Below are positions 6,730 through 7,427 of a DNA stretch of 7,427 nt, piece after piece. The position numbers were made by a program, and so were the translations under genes. The stretch is from assembly GCA_902795905.1 (NCBI GenBank), contig CADBMY010000218.1:1-7427 (forward strand), given 5' to 3'. This DNA is from an uncultured Erysipelotrichaceae bacterium (GTDB taxonomy: Bacteria > Bacillota_I > Bacilli_A > Erysipelotrichales > Erysipelotrichaceae). How positions within the stretch are numbered: position 1 is the stretch's first letter; each line of letters begins with the position of its first letter. The notes below the pieces were generated by a model that was given only the letters and a program-made list of their open reading frames with translations, had not been told where the DNA came from and ran no database searches.

Positions 6730-7427
6730 AAGCCCTCCGTATGATATCCTCTTCACTGACCGCAAAAGGTGCCGGTAAAACGACCATATCCATCGGATGA
6801 CTGCTTCTTTCGATCAGTTCACCCTCTTCATTTCTGATCCACTCTGCGGTAAATACCCGGTTCTCTTCACCGGCGGCCAGAACTTCCAGTTTCTCATTCC
6901 GGTCAAACGCATTGCGGCATTCCACGGTCATCGTATGTGCCTCCGGATCATACCCGCGCACGACCCCGAGGAAGTCATGATTGACATCGATATTGCTTGT
7001 CTGGTGAAAGATCAAAGACTCTTTATCAGCCCGGTGCGGATAGAAGCCCGCAAATGTCTCCCGGTTCTCTGCCCGCATGATCTCCTGACGGTGTCTTCTG
7101 AAAGCTTCTTCACTCAGCACACAGTCATTGGCATACAGATCATCGATCAGATGCCTGTAGGCAGATACGATCGAGGCAACATAGAACTCCGATTTCATCC
7201 GCCCTTCGATCTTCAGTGAGGATACTCCGGCACGGATCAGATCGGCAGTGTATTCGGCTGCACAGAGATCCTTGGAGCCCATCGTAAACAGCGAATCGGT
7301 ACTTATCTCGGTATCACCGTCATACAGGTGATATGCCCACCGGCAGCTCTGTGCACAGCCGCCGCGGTTGGCATCACGCAGTGTCATCCGGTTGGACAGT
7401 GTACATCTGCCCGAGTAGTTTACGCAC
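6719..7427 (-). CDS. U32-family (TrhP/RlhA-type) tRNA/rRNA hydroxylation protein, C-terminal part
   Basis: The gene runs off the right edge, so its N-terminus is missing; an internal ATG at 7387 is not the start. The visible 235 or so residues begin CVNYSGRCTLSNRMTLRDANRGGCAQSCRW, the signature block of the former 'peptidase U32' family, with cysteines (CxxxxxxC, then GGC, QSC and a further DLC about 26 residues on) that in relatives include iron-sulphur cluster ligands. SSLKIEGRMKSEFYVASIVSAYR follows, and the tail (FLGVVRGYDPEAHTMTVECRNAFDRNEKLEVL...) is the usual C-terminal beta domain. Characterised relatives, E. coli RlhA and TrhP and Bacillus TrhP1/TrhP2 (YrrN/YrrO), hydroxylate RNA: RlhA acts on 23S rRNA C2501, and the TrhP proteins form ho5U at tRNA position 34, using prephenate-linked chemistry. 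Protease activity is therefore unlikely. Lying upstream of two RNA methyltransferases, it fits an RNA-modification operon. TrhP2-like is the best guess, but the paralogue cannot be fixed without the N-terminus. Confidence 0.9.
   Translation of the reverse strand, partial: CVNYSGRCTLSNRMTLRDANRGGCAQSCRWAYHLYDGDTEISTDSLFTMGSKDLCAAEYTADLIRAGVSSLKIEGRMKSEFYVASIVSAYRHLIDDLYANDCVLSEEAFRRHRQEIMRAENRETFAGFYPHRADKESLIFHQTSNIDVNHDFLGVVRGYDPEAHTMTVECRNAFDRNEKLEVLAAGEENRVFTAEWIRNEEGELIERSSHPMDMVVLPAPFAVSEEDIIRRAYDH

Noticed and set aside
6730..6765. Extended N-terminus of the RlmB-like methyltransferase from a TTG at 6765
   Set aside because: There is no ribosome site before the TTG, and the extra 12 residues (beginning RSVKRISYGGL) do not belong to the family. 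GGAGGG sits just before the ATG at 6729, where the family sequence begins.
6719..7387. Annotation as a secreted or collagenase-type U32 peptidase
   Set aside because: The family's characterised members with this Cys-rich SGRC...GGC...QSC block act in RNA hydroxylation, no protease catalytic set is visible, and the neighbours are RNA-modification genes.

Overview
The window looks like ordinary chromosomal DNA of a low-to-mid GC Bacillota (Firmicutes). The evidence is a T-box leader in front of pheS-pheT, an rlmP/ysgA-type RNA methyltransferase just upstream of pheST (as in Bacillus), strong AGGAGG-type ribosome binding sites, and genes packed with overlaps of a few bases. Base composition is close to half GC, so Erysipelotrichia or Clostridia would fit. 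That finer placement is a guess; the sequence itself does not settle it.

Layout. Positions 1-159 (+) hold the last 53 codons of a membrane protein, probably a phospholipid-carrier-dependent (PMT-like) glycosyltransferase. Everything else is on the minus strand and is transcribed from right to left. In transcription order it runs: a 5'-truncated U32-family protein of the TrhP/RlhA type (7427-6719); an RlmB/TrmH-like SpoU 2'-O-methyltransferase (6729-6007); a second SpoU methyltransferase resembling RlmP/YsgA (6007-5276); a peptidase S51-like protein that has lost its catalytic residues (5279-4596); a promoter plus Phe T-box leader (4595-4341); pheS (4326-3289); pheT (3277-875); a hairpin (869-846); and an isoprenylcysteine-methyltransferase-like membrane protein (828-160). 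The last gene meets the plus-strand gene stop to stop with no base between them.

How it works together. The four right-hand genes are joined by 11-, 1- and 4-base overlaps and read as one translationally coupled operon, three of whose members are tRNA/rRNA modification proteins. pheST has its own promoter (TTGATT-N17-TATAAT), set directly against the stop codon of the upstream gene, and a complete T-box attenuator. Transcription started at that promoter, or arriving from the RNA-modification genes, should therefore be gated by uncharged tRNA-Phe. The membrane methyltransferase downstream of pheT probably depends on read-through past a U-poor hairpin, because no promoter is visible in the 46-base gap.

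I found no CRISPR array, insertion sequence, tRNA/rRNA gene or attachment site, and no clearly new multi-gene system. The most unusual item is the inactive-looking S51-fold protein inserted between the rlmP-like gene and pheST.
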